The notes under the pieces were generated by a model. The model saw nothing but the letters and a program-made list of their open reading frames with translations, was not told where the DNA came from and ran no database searches. Shown one piece after another: positions 20,851-36,590 of a stretch of 64,000 nt of DNA (positions are counted from its first letter, which is position 1; every line of letters begins with the position of its first letter). The DNA is taken from contig CM075856.1 of assembly GCA_037975125.1 (NCBI GenBank), forward strand, positions 5,429,106 to 5,493,105, given 5' to 3'. The translations under genes were made by a program, and so were the position numbers. The stretch is from Latrodectus hesperus. Lineage: Eukaryota; Arthropoda; Arachnida; Araneae; Theridiidae.

Positions 20851-22909
20851 CCCTAAGCGAGAAAAGTCTGAAAAAAGAAAAGAATATTTAATGTATTTTG
20901 ATGCTCGCTGATATTAAAGAAGTCTTAGAGCAGTTTCCAGTTGTTATAGTATGCATAATGGGATGTGAAATGACAACTTTAGGAGTAGAATTGGAAAATT
21001 TACTGGTTTCTTCTCGTGAAATACCTAAATGTGTCTCACTATCTGTGAAAATTCTTTTTTTAAGTCTGTACATGGGAAATGATTAAGAGCCTTAAAATAG
21101 CTTCTAACTGTTTATAGTTAATTTTAATCTTATTATTTGTAGAGAAATAAATTTTTCATTAGGTTAATATATTGTGGCGAAAAATATAAGAGAATCATTT
21201 TGTATGTTATAAAGGAGACCAGAATGATTCAATTTTCATATCATTTTAAGCACATTTTTCTATAATTATTTTATCAGTTTTATACATTAAACTCAGTTTT
21301 CAATCGACTCATCCTAAACATTTTAGAAAGAACTAAAAATGTCATTAAGAGTTTTAGTTCAATCTACATAAATATTGAATTCCGTATCCATATGCAGTAA
21401 TGATCTTGATGAATTATTGTCCAAATTTTTTCAAATTGAGAATTCATTTTAAATTCTACATTTAGTCAAACGTAAAATATAAAAACGAAGTATATATAAT
21501 TTTACTGATGAAAATATAGTTATTTTAGTATATAATAAAAATTCATTTACCCTTTTTAAATTTAGAATGTATAATTTAATTAAATTTATTAATTCAGTTT
21601 ATACAATAGATAAACTGAATTAATATATTGTTAAAGCAATTCTTTTCAATTTCAATTCTTTTCAATCAAAATTTTTTTTCAATTCTATGAACTGTGTACA
21701 CATAGAACATATACTTAATAAGAGTTAATGGGGTTAATATAAAAACAATTAGAGAGAGAGTTTGTCATTTTAATCTCATAAAATAAAATATTTTAAAAAT
21801 ATATAGATTTAAGGATATAATGTTCAAAGAAAATCTTTCCTCAAATTATTTGAAGTTTGATTTTTAATTTGTTTAGGCTGTTTGAAATAATTCTGTAAGA
21901 TACTATTGGTCCACTATAATCAAAGTTTAAATTTCACAAACTCTATTATAGATTCCTAACAATAGGTTATATCAAAAACTGAAATAAGATAGGTAATATC
22001 TTTTGGATTTATGTTCTGAAATGAGTTTTCAAAACTCAATTATAAAAGTAAATTTGAGACGCATTTATAATGCGCAATCCTCTTTAAACTCTAATAAATT
22101 TATTCCCTAGTATGTTTCAGCAAGTATTATTTCAGAAATTGTAGGTATTTCCATTTAATAATAGAATGGGTTCTCAAAAAAAAAATGAATCTAGATTTCA
22201 AACTTAAAAACCTGAATGCTTAATGTATTTTAGGTTACCATATTATCCTTCACATGTTTCTTTTTAACATTTTAAGTTACCTGGTTTGAAACTGCTTACA
22301 TATTATTTTTAATTGAGAAAAATCATTAAATATTTTGTATTTAATAATATTCCAAAAATTTTAAATCAGATATTCAATTTATAATTAACTATTCATAAAT
22401 TTTTCTTGTAATGCCTTATTAAATACTTTCAAGCAGTCTATAATTTTAAAAAAGAAAGCTGAATCTGGTGCAATATTTTTTAACTCTGAATATTGCTTTT
22501 GGTTAATATAGAAGAGGAGCAGAAAATGGTACTTATTTTCATAATTTTATACCCTATCATGAGGCATCTCATCATTAGAAGATATCGAAGATAACTTTTT
22601 TTTTTCATTTACTTTGAAAGAAGTTTAAAATTCTGGGATGTTTTAAAATTTCTATTGATTGAATGAGCAAATTTTAAAATAAATTTCCGCAATTTTTTAA
22701 TTTTTTTAACAGTTATACTTTTTGATGTCCGTGTGAAGTGAAAGGGTAAAAAAGCATTATTCTTGAAAAGAAGTTGAGTTTTTCTTAGCGTTAGTAATTT
22801 GTATATATAAGTTCCAATCTATACATACACAATTATCCCGTAACAATTCAGTTATATCTTTTAATAGTTTGCTACTGACAGAGATATCAGAAGAAGAAGG
22901 ACTTAGATA
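20851..22909. other. AT-rich non-coding stretch, no gene seen
   Basis: Small overlapping open frames on both strands at 20.89-21.09 kb show no motif. Nothing else was recognised. Confidence 0.55.
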
Positions 22910-23065
22910 TTTCTCATTCCCTTTTACACACAAAATTCATTTCGATAATGGCCTACGATTTAAAATGTACTTCAAATCACTACAAATTCCTTCACTTGAG
23001 ATAGGAATTGAATCCATGAACTTTGGAGCTGAAGGCCAGAAGTAGGACCGTTCAGCTACAAAGTA
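22910..23065 (-). mobile_element. Old SINE-like repeat (probable family 5)
   Basis: On the minus strand a GTTCATGGATTCAATTCC box-B-like segment is followed by a body with GAATTTGTAGTGATTTGAAG, resembling the 8.9-kb copy (GGATGTTTGTAGTGG). Upstream, TTTGTAGCTGAACGGTCCTA resembles a worn tRNA head with box A. Divergence is high. Confidence 0.45.
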
Positions 23066-23700
23066 AACAGAGGATAGAAACGACCAAGTAAGAGATATCC
23101 TGAATGTTATCGATTCATCGAGATCAATGCATTCTAAGCTATTAAGATATTAATTTCCTTGGTTGTGATATGTTCACAATAAATCGCTATTTTTTTGTTT
23201 AAGAAAAAGCGCTTACAATACTTTACTTTTCTATATATATTTAAAAAATAGTAGATATTGAGCTTATAATCTGAGTCACTTTGTACAATCAATACAATTA
23301 TGTAGTTTTAAATTGTAATCCGACCAATTAGCTAGAGATTTCTTATTCTTATTATTGCCAAGTAAAACTTATCTTTCAATTCAATACTCTTTAAATGTTT
23401 TTTTTTTTGTTTTCATTTTTTGGTATTTATGACTCAGAATTAACAAAGAAAAAAATTAAGCAAATATATTTTCCAATTTTATTATCTAATTAAACGAAGT
23501 GAGTTTCTAAGCCGGAATTTTATAAATAGAATTGAGTTTAAATTGTGTGATAAAATTATTCATTTATCGGGAAGAGTAAAAGAGAATATTCATTTGTTGA
23601 GAGACTAGAAATATTAATAACTTATATATAAGTTTCACTAAGGTAATAATATAAATATTTAGGTACTTTAATTATTAAAGTCCATAGTCAAATATTATTA

Positions 23701-23736
23701 ATCTATCTATCTATCTATCTATCTATATATATATAT
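23701..23736. repeat. (ATCT)n(AT)n compound microsatellite
   Basis: Six ATCT units pass into an (AT) run that ends at TGCAC. A much longer tract of the same architecture, also followed by TGCAC, lies at 35.61-35.73 kb. Confidence 0.9.
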
Positions 23737-23792
23737 GCACAAATATTTGAGAATTACAATAGCATTTTGAATACTTAAAAATGAATAATTAT
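23730..23792 (+). repeat. First copy of a ~60-bp repeat flanking a TA tract
   Basis: After the AT run comes TGCACAAATATTTGAGAATT, then ACAATAGCATTTTGAA and TACTTAAAAATGAAT. The same series, with a few substitutions, follows the TA tract at 25,021. The two copies are about 1.29 kb apart in direct orientation. Confidence 0.85.
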
Positions 23793-24964
23793 CGGAATTT
23801 TATTACAGAAACAATGATGTCATTATCTATTTCATTAACACATCCTTACTGTTTCCACAATTTACAATTTCCTGTTTCCGTCACAATACCAGTATACATC
23901 ACAAAATGAATAGTAAAGTTCAATCAATAAACAATACAAATTATTCCATTAAATATATACATCACTAAGTACTCACGTAGTAACTTTTATATTAAAAAAT
24001 ATTGTAGAAATTATTAAAATAATCAAAGAAAAAGCAAATAAATTCAAGTTCAAATCTTGAGGGTAAAATGCTTTTGTAATCAGTTGAAAGATTCAGTGGA
24101 AACAAGATTCGTATTTTTAATGAAGCCTTAAAATGTCTTAATGAGTTGGAATGTAACTCACCTTTGGTCTAAATGTTATAATTTAGAGTTTTTCAAAGAG
24201 TTTTAACATGTCTCTGGAAATGAACAAATGGTTCTTTTCAGCTTTCAATTGTTAAGCTACCATACGTGTAGTTTGAATACATATGAGGCTACAGTAATTA
24301 GATTTTATAATTTTTAAGGATGTGTTAATTTACGAAAAAGTTTCGGGAACACTTTTCATGAAAGTTGTAACTACTAACATGAAAGTTGTAACTACTAACA
24401 AAATGCTTTTATTATTATTGAATATGTTTTACCAGGAATCAACATATTTTTCATGTTTCATTTCTGATACACATTAAACTATTACGTTGTTTCTTATATA
24501 TTATCATAGTTAAAACTTAACAATTTTGAAAATTTTCATCTATTTACAACTATTAAATATATTTTAAAAGAAGGAAAAGAATAGCATTTGATTGCACGGG
24601 GTATTTCCTTCAAATCTTGAAAAATATAAGCAACCAGTACTTTTTTCATCTACAGTTTTACAAATAACATAAATCTAAAACAGACAGAAGAAATTTGCTG
24701 TGAAAATACTAAATTGAAATTTGGTACATGTAAATCTTTAACCGAGAAGTCAAAAAAGTTTCTTAAAACTAAACATTGATCTTATAATGGCTTCTCACAC
24801 GTTTGACTAATAATAGAAGTCTTTTTTATCATAGTCGAAATATGTGTTTAAAACTCTTATAATAAAATTCGTTAACTTATATTAGCTTTATCAAATATAA
24901 ACTTATCCTTTTCTATTTTTTTTACGGAATTTGTACAACTTTTATAATTTTGTAGAAAAATAAC

Positions 24965-25021
<57 letters not shown>
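24965..25021. repeat. (TA)n microsatellite
   Basis: About 28 TA units with one interruption (TAC) near 24,977. Confidence 0.93.
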
Positions 25022-25026
<5 letters not shown>

Positions 25027-25076
25027 AGAATTTGAGAATTACTATAGCATTTTGAACACTTAAAAATGAATTCAAC
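25015..25076 (+). repeat. Second copy of the ~60-bp TA-flanking repeat
   Basis: TGCACAAGAATTTGAGAATT, then ACTATAGCATTTTGAA and CACTTAAAAATGAAT, parallel the copy at 23,730-23,792. Both start at the end of a TA tract, so the microsatellite and its flank moved or duplicated together. Confidence 0.85.
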
Positions 25077-25789
25077 GTACTTCACCAATACAAATGTCTA
25101 CAAAAGTAATTGGCTTATAAGATTCAGATATTTTTTAACTATTGATATTAATATTATTTGAAGATATTTGATAAATAAAAGTATTAACATTTAAAAAGGA
25201 GAAATTATTTAAGTTAAACATTTTCTTGTATTCTTTAAAAAACATAAAAGTGCAGACGGTTTATATTTAAAATGATGATTCACTTTAAAACAAAAGTAAA
25301 GACTATAATTGTATGAATTTATAAATTAAATCTCAGCTGATATAAAATGTCTGTAAAAGCAATGAATTAAAACATGCGTATAGTTTAATAATGGCCTTAG
25401 AATTTTATTTTTCTGAAAAAGTTGAGAAAGTTACTACCATCGAAGTATCGTTAATTGCATGCAGTATCGATAACTAAAATGAGACATAAAAATACAAATT
25501 TAAATCTGTTTTGTAACACACTGCAAGGTGTATGCTGAATGGGGTGCCCTCTATTTTCTTAAAGCAAATTTTTACGCTTTTAACGATAGGTGTTAGCATA
25601 TTAGGAGAGCTTTTACGGACATATCAATGTCACTCTTACTTAGTCTCTCAATCTAGATTTTTATCTAGTTTATTCTCTCTCAAGAAATGCTTTAAAAAAA
25701 GCTCTGCTCAAATACGAACAAATTCTAAAGCAAATAAAGCTGATTTTAATGTTTTAGAATATTTAGAAAATCCACAGCTCTCTGTCTGG

Positions 25790-25790
<1 letters not shown>

Positions 25791-25876
<86 letters not shown>
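25791..25876. repeat. (TA)n microsatellite, about 43 units
   Basis: Pure alternating tract. The 120- and 66-residue open frames crossing it owe their length to poly(Ile-Tyr) and are not genes. Confidence 0.95.
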
Positions 25877-25880
<4 letters not shown>

Positions 25881-27689
25881 TATCCATGCTATGAGATGGC
25901 TTATACATTAGAAACTATTTACTTACAACTTACACTGTACTGTGATTAGAGATTTAGACCGAAGTATTATATCGCTCTGAAGGAGAAAGCAAAGCCCTTT
26001 CATGATATGATGGGTGTTTTTGTTTTGAATTATAGAATAAGAGGTGAGTGCGAGCTTATCATTTCATCAAAGAGAAGGTTTCATTATTCTATGGAATAAA
26101 TGACCGGCAAAAAACAATTAAAAATCCATGCCTCACTCACTCCATTGATATCTTTCCAGCTAAAGGATCGCTTCCGGCTTCCTAATACAATGCCTAAATA
26201 CATCAGAAAGTATTGATGTTAACTAATACATATTATTAACGTACATTAATATACGATTTTGTTAATATCGGTTCACTTGAGATTTATGTTATATGGTTAT
26301 TTTTTTTTATAAAAGGATAAAGAATAAAACAAGGAAATCTATTATTTTATTTTTATCAAAAACTAAGAGAATCGCAAAATATTTCAACATTTAAATTTAG
26401 TTGGGAACTGAAAAGTTGACTTGAGTTTTATAACCATTTTGAGAGCTGGATTCTTTTTACTAAATGTAATAACTTTTAAATATATTCGGTGGAATTGCAG
26501 CAAAAAGTGATAACTGATTTTTTTAGAGGGAAAAGTTTCAGTCACACAAACGCTGAAAGATTAATATGATTCAATTGAAATATATGTGAACAAAAATTTC
26601 TGTATATGCGTGCTGCTTAATTGAAATATTTTAAGAGATTTTTAGTTATTTTCTTAAAAAAATTTATTTTTGTTATTTCTTTAAGAAATTGGGAAGTATA
26701 AAAGATTCCTTATTATTTAGTATTAAAAACGTAAGGAAATTTATTGATTAAGTTGTGGAATGAAATTATCCCCAAGTATTTAACTCTAGGTTTTAGTTGC
26801 AACACGGATTTAGATAAAAAAAATTGAAGTTAGGTGATATTTCTTCCTAAATGAGAGCAAAAAATATCTATTCACAGAAATATATTTACTTCTTAAAATG
26901 TAGAAAATACATCTTACAGATCTTTCTTAATTATTAAATATTTTAGGCTCTGTATTGAATATTTTTTAAAAAATTAGCCTCCAATTTTAATAAAAATAGA
27001 AATAGGAATCAAAACTTTAAGTTGAATGGGTTATAAAATTTCTCGAAGAGAGTGAAGAAAAATGATTAAATAATAGATTTAACCTTTTCCAAATAGAAAA
27101 ATGTGTTCATTTTTCTAAATAGAAAAATAGAGAAATGTTTAAGAAAGTAAAATATTGAATTTAGTATGATATCATTTTTAAAGGAAGCATTAATGAATTA
27201 TTCTTATTTTATGCCTTATTAAGTAATTATAAGAATGACAAAACCACACATTTAAATCTTACATTACATTTGTTCTGTTTATATAAACAGCAGCTGTTCT
27301 TTGAATTATTGTATTTTGATATCAATTCATAGCTTCTCTTTCAATTTATATGTCATTTTAATAATATTTTAATTTCCATTTTAAGTACTTATAATGACAT
27401 CAAAAATATTATTCTCATTTTGAAGATATTTGGGATATAATTGCTGTTTAATCCCAGCCAATTTTGAATGATAAATGAATGGTACTGTACACACATGTCA
27501 TGGTATTTTTTAGATTTCCGCACTTGCGATGCCTAGATAAGGCCCACTATCTTGCAAACAACCCTCCAGAAGGCAACACTAGGCAAAGCATAGCCAGAAA
27601 AAGCTTTATAACGGCCATCGATTTATAGGCGATCTGCTTTGCGTTGTCTAAATTTAAAACTCCTCGAAATTACGCTGTAGAAATTAAAA

Positions 27690-27890
27690 CTGATTAAAAA
27701 AAACTACGGCTTGTACCTCTTCGAATTTACAAATCCTGGTTTCGATTCCAGTCACTATTTAACAACCAGTGATGGATGTTCCGTTTCTGACTTCTTCAAT
27801 TGCATTTTTTGGGTAGATACCTAGGGGCTTTCTAAGTTTCCTTCCTTGAGACGCGTGAATATACTTTACTATATTTGAAAACTGTTTTTA
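27690..27890 (+). mobile_element. tRNA-derived SINE, family 1
   Basis: Box B TGGTTTCGATTCCA at 27,737-27,750, then the family body: ACAACCAGTGATGGATGTTC, CTAGGGGCTTTCTAAGTTTC and TTGAGACGCGTGAATA. It is followed after a short gap by another family-1 copy in the same orientation, with box B to box B spacing of about 265 bp. Confidence 0.75.
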
Positions 27891-27954
27891 AATTCCCAGC
27901 TTACAATGATATACTTCACATTATTTTGTTTAATTCCCATTTGGTGTAAAAACT

Positions 27955-28165
27955 CTAGGATCCGTGGCTAAATGTTAGAACCACGATCTTCATAGTTAAA
28001 AGTTTCGAGTCGCACATTAGACGCCGTTGAACAACAGGAGAGAGATGTGGTGCTTTTACATTCTGCATGTATCTTTGTCGGTGCTGATGCTTTGAAGTTT
28101 TGAAAGTTTCCCCCTTTGCAAAGCGTGAATTACTTATGGCGACATACTATATATACGACAGTCGA
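27955..28165 (+). mobile_element. tRNA-derived SINE, family 1
   Basis: It has a tRNA-like head with box A GTGGCTAAATGTTAGAACC and box B GTTTCGAGTCGCAC near 28,002, then the body GTTGAACAACAGGAGAGAGA, TGAAAGTTTCCCCCTTTGCA and AAGCGTGAATTA. This is the best-preserved head of the family here. It forms a same-orientation pair with the copy just upstream. Confidence 0.78.
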
Positions 28166-30029
28166 TGCAGCATATAATTGAGGCATATAACACTGAATGA
28201 AAGCAAATTCCTCGTAATTTGAATTGTTAACTTTCAGTATTGTTCAAATGAAGATTTTGTGAATAATTTACTCTCTACAAGTTATAGGAAAGTTTTAGGA
28301 GATTAAATCTTTAAAGGGTGTGGTTGAAAAAGGGCTACTATTATTCTATAGAATACAATTCCATTTGAAAGTATAATGACCGTTAAAATATTTTGCTAAA
28401 CGAGAATTTCACAGTCGATCAAATTAATTAATACATTTCTTAGATTGGATGCATTTATTATAAGCATGAATATTTAGATTGCTTGCCCGCTTGCTTTCTT
28501 AAAAAATGTAAAAAATGAATTGATTTCACATATATTTGCTAGATTTTTTTTCAGTTTTAGTGAATTTAAAATATTAGAAATTCTTAAGCAACTATTCTAT
28601 GAAATAAGTAGAAAAGTATGGAGAATAAATATCAGAATAACACCAAAGTTTTGAAAATTTCGTGCATATGGCTTTTTAAAAAATGAAAAAAAAATAGTAT
28701 TAGAAGTCATATCAAGGTAGTTAAACTTATTTTAAGTAATGTATCATGTATTTCTATCAATGTTAATTATAAAAATATTCATTTTTCACCCCACAAGTCT
28801 ATGCATAAAAAGGTGTACTTTCGTTTACCCGGAACAGTTAGTTACTCCCATTTTAAGGCAAAAAGTCTTGATTGAAATAGGATTTTTAATAATATCATAT
28901 ATTTACAGATTAATTAAGGTTAAGGAGGAAATCATATCACTTGAGATGATACTTCGTTTTCCAAACTTCCATACTAGAGTAGAGTAATACTATATAGCAA
29001 AAAGTTAATCTGCATATTTTTTTATATATAGAGATTGTATTGAGGGGGAGTAAAATTCTTCATTATTTGATGGTTAAAAACGTTACGTTCTTACTTTTGA
29101 GATGCATGGGGTAAGAGAAAGAATTAATTATTTCTATTTATCCCTGTGAAGAGATGGCTGCAAGTAACGATTTTATTTTCAGCTCATTGTACTAGCACAT
29201 TGAAAACATTTTCCAATCGGGGCTTCATTGGAGTTGACTGCATTTAAGCAGAAGTCCCTCTTTTCTTTCCGTCTATATTTTTGTTTCGTTTTTCTCTTAG
29301 ATGCATCTGATCTAGCAGCTTATCTATGTAAAAAATAAGCAATATCACGATCTTTAAGAATGCTTTTTTTTAAATCCATTTGTTATATATGATTATATGT
29401 TATTGCAAAACATTGTTTTGCGAATATACTTCATATATTCACATTAAATATATTCGTAATCTTGTCAACAGAGAAACAAATCAAACTGCTTATTTACACA
29501 GCATTCCTGAAAAAACTGCGACTCACCTGTATTTTTTTCAAGCAATAATTATAGATCAGTACAAAGAATTAAGATGTTTCAAGTTAAGTAAGCTTTCATG
29601 ACATTAACTTTAAACATTTATTTCTAAAAGCAAACGAGATATTATCTTTAACTAGCCACTAAGCCCATATTGTAGTATTTGTTGAAAATGTATTTTACCA
29701 TTTTATCCTTTTCTATAAAAATAGGATTGAAAGTGATCTATTCAAATCAATATGTAAGAAAATTTTGACAAATAAACTAAATATTTCGTTTTTTTGGAAG
29801 TCAGTAGTAATTGATATCATTAAAATACGATATAAAATTTTCATTTGCAACGTGATTGAGGTGGGTTTGGTTTCTACAAATTTTAAGATAAATTAAACTG
29901 CTTGCTCGTTCTATTCCTTATTCGTACGATCTCTAGCATGGTGGAAAAGTTAGGTTTTTTATACTTTTAGCATTGTCTGTGGACTGTCTAACTACCTAAT
30001 GCTGCTGTAAAGAATTTTCACACCCCCAC
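28166..30029. other. AT-rich non-coding stretch, no gene seen
   Basis: Open frames at 28.74-28.99 and 29.38-29.60 kb show no recognisable family motif. A G+C-richer stretch at about 29,150-29,300 was not identified. Confidence 0.5.
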
Positions 30030-30230
30030 ATAATAGCTTTCCGGGAGGACTTTTCATTGGTAGTCTGCGTATTCACGTGTTATAAAAGAGGAAACCCAGA
30101 AAACTCCTAAGCACGCACCCTGACAGAAATGAGCGCTAAGGAAAGAAACATAACACCCATCCTCTGTCATTCCACAGTGATTAGGTTAAAATCCAGGAAT
30201 TCTGGTTCGGAAGAGTGACATTAGACAGTT
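30030..30230 (-). mobile_element. tRNA-derived SINE, family 1
   Basis: Plus-strand reading starts with the far end of the element (CCGGGAGGACTTTTCATTGG, then TATTCACGTGTTATAAAAGA and GGAAACCCAGAAAACTCC). It continues to CCCATCCTCTGTCATTCC and a degraded box B near 30,190-30,215. This is the reverse of the 41.6-kb copy. Confidence 0.75.
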
Positions 30231-30324
30231 CTATGCTCAAACGTTATGCTTAAAAATTTCGAATACGTATATTTTCTCTTTGAAGCAGGTATCCTAAATG
30301 TTGAAAGCCGTTCTAATGCATGTA

Positions 30325-30510
30325 GACCTCCGCCCTTCCAGAGGACTTCTTATAGACAGTGGGCAGTACTCACGTATCGCAAGAAGAGAAATCCTAAAAC
30401 CACTTGAACACTCATCCCATAAATGTGTCTGCATCTGTAAGGGAAATTATTGCAAAAACTTTATCAACACCCCTCTTCAGTTTTTCAACTGCAAATGGGA
30501 ATGAATGAGG
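30325..30510 (-). mobile_element. tRNA-derived SINE, family 1
   Basis: CCTTCCAGAGGACTTCTTAT, GTGGGCAGTACTCACGTATC and GCAAGAAGAGAAATCC show the family end in the same orientation as the copy about 298 bp upstream. The open frame that runs through it (30,298-30,504) is therefore repeat-derived, not a gene. Confidence 0.75.
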
Positions 30511-33179
30511 TTCCTTCCAAACCTAATAAAATTGTTTTACCAATAGACCACAGAAATCGCTTCGAATTCGCCCACAATACAACAGTTTACATGATAACGC
30601 CTATATTGAGAAGTGATAATGCAATATTTGTAATCGATGTCATGAAATCTTGATCTCAATTTCCTTCTACTTTGCTAACACTCTAGATCATCTCTGAATA
30701 CCTATTGAAAAATTTTATATTACAACTTAAACAAACAAAAGTATAAGAAAATACAAGACCCATTTTGTAAAAAGGATTTCAATTGGAAGATATTTATACC
30801 ATTGTTCTTTATGCGATGGCTTTGTTACTAGACAGTCTCGCGTGTTTGGCCAAAGAAGTGAAAACTAATAATTGTTTTTAATCCATTCATTACTAAGTAG
30901 GATGAATGATATATTTTTGAAAAACCCGCTTTTGACTCATGAAGCTATTCCTTATGAAACCATAGACATTACAAATTGTAAAATAACAATGAGTATATTA
31001 AATATGTCTCAATGTCATCGAAGGGAAGTGACATCTTTAGGAAAGTATTCTGCTTCAGAATTACAAAGACTTTCCATCTAACTACTTTAGGGCTGCATAG
31101 ATGGAAGCATGCTGGTGCAACAACAACAGTACGCTTAAAGAAAAGCATAATTATTCAAATTAAAGTTAAATGGATTATAGAAGCACAAAACTATTGTAAC
31201 GGCTATTTTAATTTGGAATATTTTAAAGTAAATGATTTTTTAGATATAAAAGTTAAATCATTTTTATAAAGTCAAAGTAATTTTTTATGCAAAGAAAAAA
31301 TATTATTGTGAAGTAGATTTAATATTGATTATTACTCTTTCATACGTAATCTATTTAGATAGTGACACAACATATAAACATTATAAGAGAATGCTATACA
31401 ATTTAAATTCATTCTGCAAAGCCTAAATTTAGTTTTGTGACTTCTTTAATGATAATACATAAAATTTGAATAGGAAATCAGAATCCTTTTATTCTAAAAT
31501 TAAAAAAAAGCGCTTAGAACCAACTGAAAAAAGTAAGTTATCTTAATAAGCTAATAAACGATATTATAAAAGATGTGAGAAAATTTTTAGCTTTATTAAA
31601 AAATGTTTACTTTTTTCATTTACACATCAAAATATTTTGAGTTGTTTTTAACTTTTTAAATCAAGTATTTATATATATATTCTTTCAACGAAGTTAATCC
31701 CCCCAAACACAACCAATTAATCCGCTAGAATGGTTCAAATACTAATTGGTTGCTATGTACTAAAAATATTTTCTCAGTGCAGATTTTTTTATTTCACATT
31801 TAAAACAGGAAGAGATTGGCAGTTATATTAAAGGTGCACTCAAGCTAAATATTTTGAGTTTGGCAATGCTCAATTAAGAGAACTATTTTTAAATTCTAAT
31901 ATTTATGCATATGATTTTATTTAAGGGAAAGTAGATTATTATTGAATTTATTTTCCCCGTTATTCTTCTTTTACTGTGTAATTTTTATTTTTAAAATGAA
32001 TAGCTGCCGAATTGTTTTGGAAAAGAAGAAAATTTTTATTAACTATACCAATTTATAAAACTTTTCTATAATAATTATGGTAATTTAAATTTTATTATAA
32101 TACCATATATAATAAAAATTTTTAGTGTAGTTTTTATTACATTAAATAAGTTTGAGTTTTTAAAAACATAAATCATTTTTAAGCATCACGTAAAAAAGGG
32201 AAGATGTGTGTGTGATAAATTAATTATTTAGATTTAGGACACATACAGTTGTCATTGTGATGTATGTGCTGAATTACTAAAAAAAAATATAAGTATTTTA
32301 AATTGAATTTATACTTGAGCTTAAAAAGTTTTATGCAATTTATATTTTATAACTATACATATGATATTAAAATCTTAAAAGTTTATGAATCGATAAATGG
32401 AGGCCTTATCTTATTGAAATATAGATTTTTTTATTTTGAAAGAATACTGCAAAACTGTTAATAGATTAATTGAAGCTTTTCAATGAATGCCTAACATGTT
32501 TAAGAAATGCTCCAAATAAAAATTTACCAACTCATTCGATTCATTAAGAGGCTTTATTATGTAATGTTTTGAAATATATTCTGATTACACACTTTCACAA
32601 ATATATGAAACTCATAATGTTCATTCGATTCAATTGTTTCATTTTAAAAGACTCATTATAAGTTATTCGCATATTTTAGGGAATTTCTAGTACATTGATA
32701 TAAATAATTGAATAGTTGTCTTAATTCCTTTTTTATATATTTTTATTTTGAAATAAAAGCCCAAAAATAATTTTTCTTTGTTACATTTGTTATGAGTGTT
32801 CAGTATTGTGCATCTTTCACAAATTTAAATATTGATCATTGAGATCTTATACAAAAACAGCCTTTCGGCCATTGTTTATTTTGAACAATTTAAGATTACT
32901 TTGATAAAAAAGATTTCCATTATAGATCTGGCTAAGTAGCATTTAGCCTAACAAGTTAAAACCTATCTATTTGGGCTGTTAAATAAATAGCAATGGGATT
33001 GATCGTATTCCATTTTATTTGAGAGGTGAAATCTAAGAAAACTTCCTATGATTAGGATGCAATCAAAATACAATCAGGAATCTTTCTTAAGAATCTGCTG
33101 TGCATTGACAAGTTATAGGATTGATAATCTTCACAAATACACGAAACTTGATATTTTAGCTATCTCTTTCGTATGTTAC
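30511..33179. other. AT-rich non-coding stretch, no gene seen
   Basis: Open frames at 30.45-30.65, 30.87-31.08 and 31.01-31.27 kb have no family motif. A segment at 31,105-31,135 (GCATGCTGGTGCAACAACAA) recurs in inverted orientation at about 37,815-37,845, so at least one repeat boundary lies here. Confidence 0.5.
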
Positions 33180-33435
33180 TCAATCTAGGGTTCATCTAGT
33201 AGTAAGACTGTAAGCCTAGTAGTAAGACATCAACCTAGTAGTAAGACTGTTCTCTTCGAATTGAATGGTTCTGCTTTAGATCTTATCCTTTGTTATGAAA
33301 CGAAAGAAGGGAGTTTTCAAAGCGGGTGCTTGGGAGTTTTCCGTTAAATCTTAGTTGAGAAACTCACTTAGGATACGTGAATAGGGCCCATAATCTATGA
33401 AAATAGTACTTTCCTCCAGAAAAGTAGTAACAATC
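33180..33435 (+). mobile_element. tRNA-derived SINE, family 1, with triplicated box-A-like segment
   Basis: The motif CTAGTAGTAAGAC, which resembles the box A of SINE tRNA heads, occurs at 33,196, 33,216 and 33,235. It is followed by a weak box-B-like CTTCGAATTGAATGG. The family body follows: GCGGGTGCTTGGGAGTTTTC, AGGATACGTGAATAGGGCCC and ACTTTCCTCCAG. The repeated head segment is not seen in other copies. Confidence 0.65.
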
Positions 33436-36129
<2,694 letters not shown>

Positions 36130-36300
36130 TTGGGTGGTCGTTTCATGGTTAGTAAGCCATATTCGGGTATCGCAAGGGAGAAACCCAAAAATCTCTCAAA
36201 TACCCGTCCCGACAGTCCTGTGTTCAGGAAGTAGAAATACATTACCCGTTTCTGTTTGTTTAACAGAGTTCGATTAGAGTCCCGAAGCTTTACACTTCCG
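36130..36300 (-). mobile_element. tRNA-derived SINE, family 1
   Basis: TATTCGGGTATCGCAAGGGA, GAAACCCAAAAATCTCTCAA and TACCCGTCCCGACAG match the family body in reverse. A degraded box B (GTTCGATTAGAGTCCC) is at about 36,268. It forms the first of a same-orientation pair with the copy at 36.39 kb. Confidence 0.72.
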
Positions 36301-36389
36301 CATGGCCAGTATTAAATAAAAATTGTTTATTTTCACACCACGTAGTAGACAACCTAACGGATGAATATTTCTTAATATCCAGTTTTCTA

Positions 36390-36590
36390 TTGCTTTCGGA
36401 AGGAACTTTTCACATGATGGTCGGTATTAAGTTTTCGCGAGACAGGAAACCTGGAAAACTTCCAAAATCCCAATCTGTAAAATGTATATGCTTAAAACAG
36501 AAATATAATATTCATCTCCCATTATTCAGAAGATACTGAGATCGAAGCCGAGAATTTCTATTCCCAAGACAGCGGTGAGCATAAATTGAA
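36390..36590 (-). mobile_element. tRNA-derived SINE, family 1
   Basis: GGAAGGAACTTTTCACATGA, TTTTCGCGAGACAGGAAACC and TGGAAAACTTCC match the family body, with CATCTCCCATTATTCAG near the middle and a weak box B (GATCGAAGCCGAGA) near 36,541. It lies about 265 bp from its neighbour, in the same orientation. Confidence 0.72.

Larger units (their letters stand above)
23066..27689. other. Non-coding stretch rich in microsatellites
   Basis: It holds the four microsatellite or repeat features listed separately and no recognisable gene. Open frames at 24.87-25.08 and 25.53-25.91 kb are created by (TA)n tracts. A G+C-richer patch at about 27,510-27,650 contains partly complementary segments (GCAAAGCATAGCC near 27,577 and GATCTGCTTTGC near 27,630) and may be a worn fold-back repeat. 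Confidence 0.5.

Noticed and set aside
30298..30504. 68-residue coding region
   Set aside because: The frame lies mostly within a reversed SINE family-1 copy. The same applies to frames at 36,047-36,277 and 55,241-55,486.
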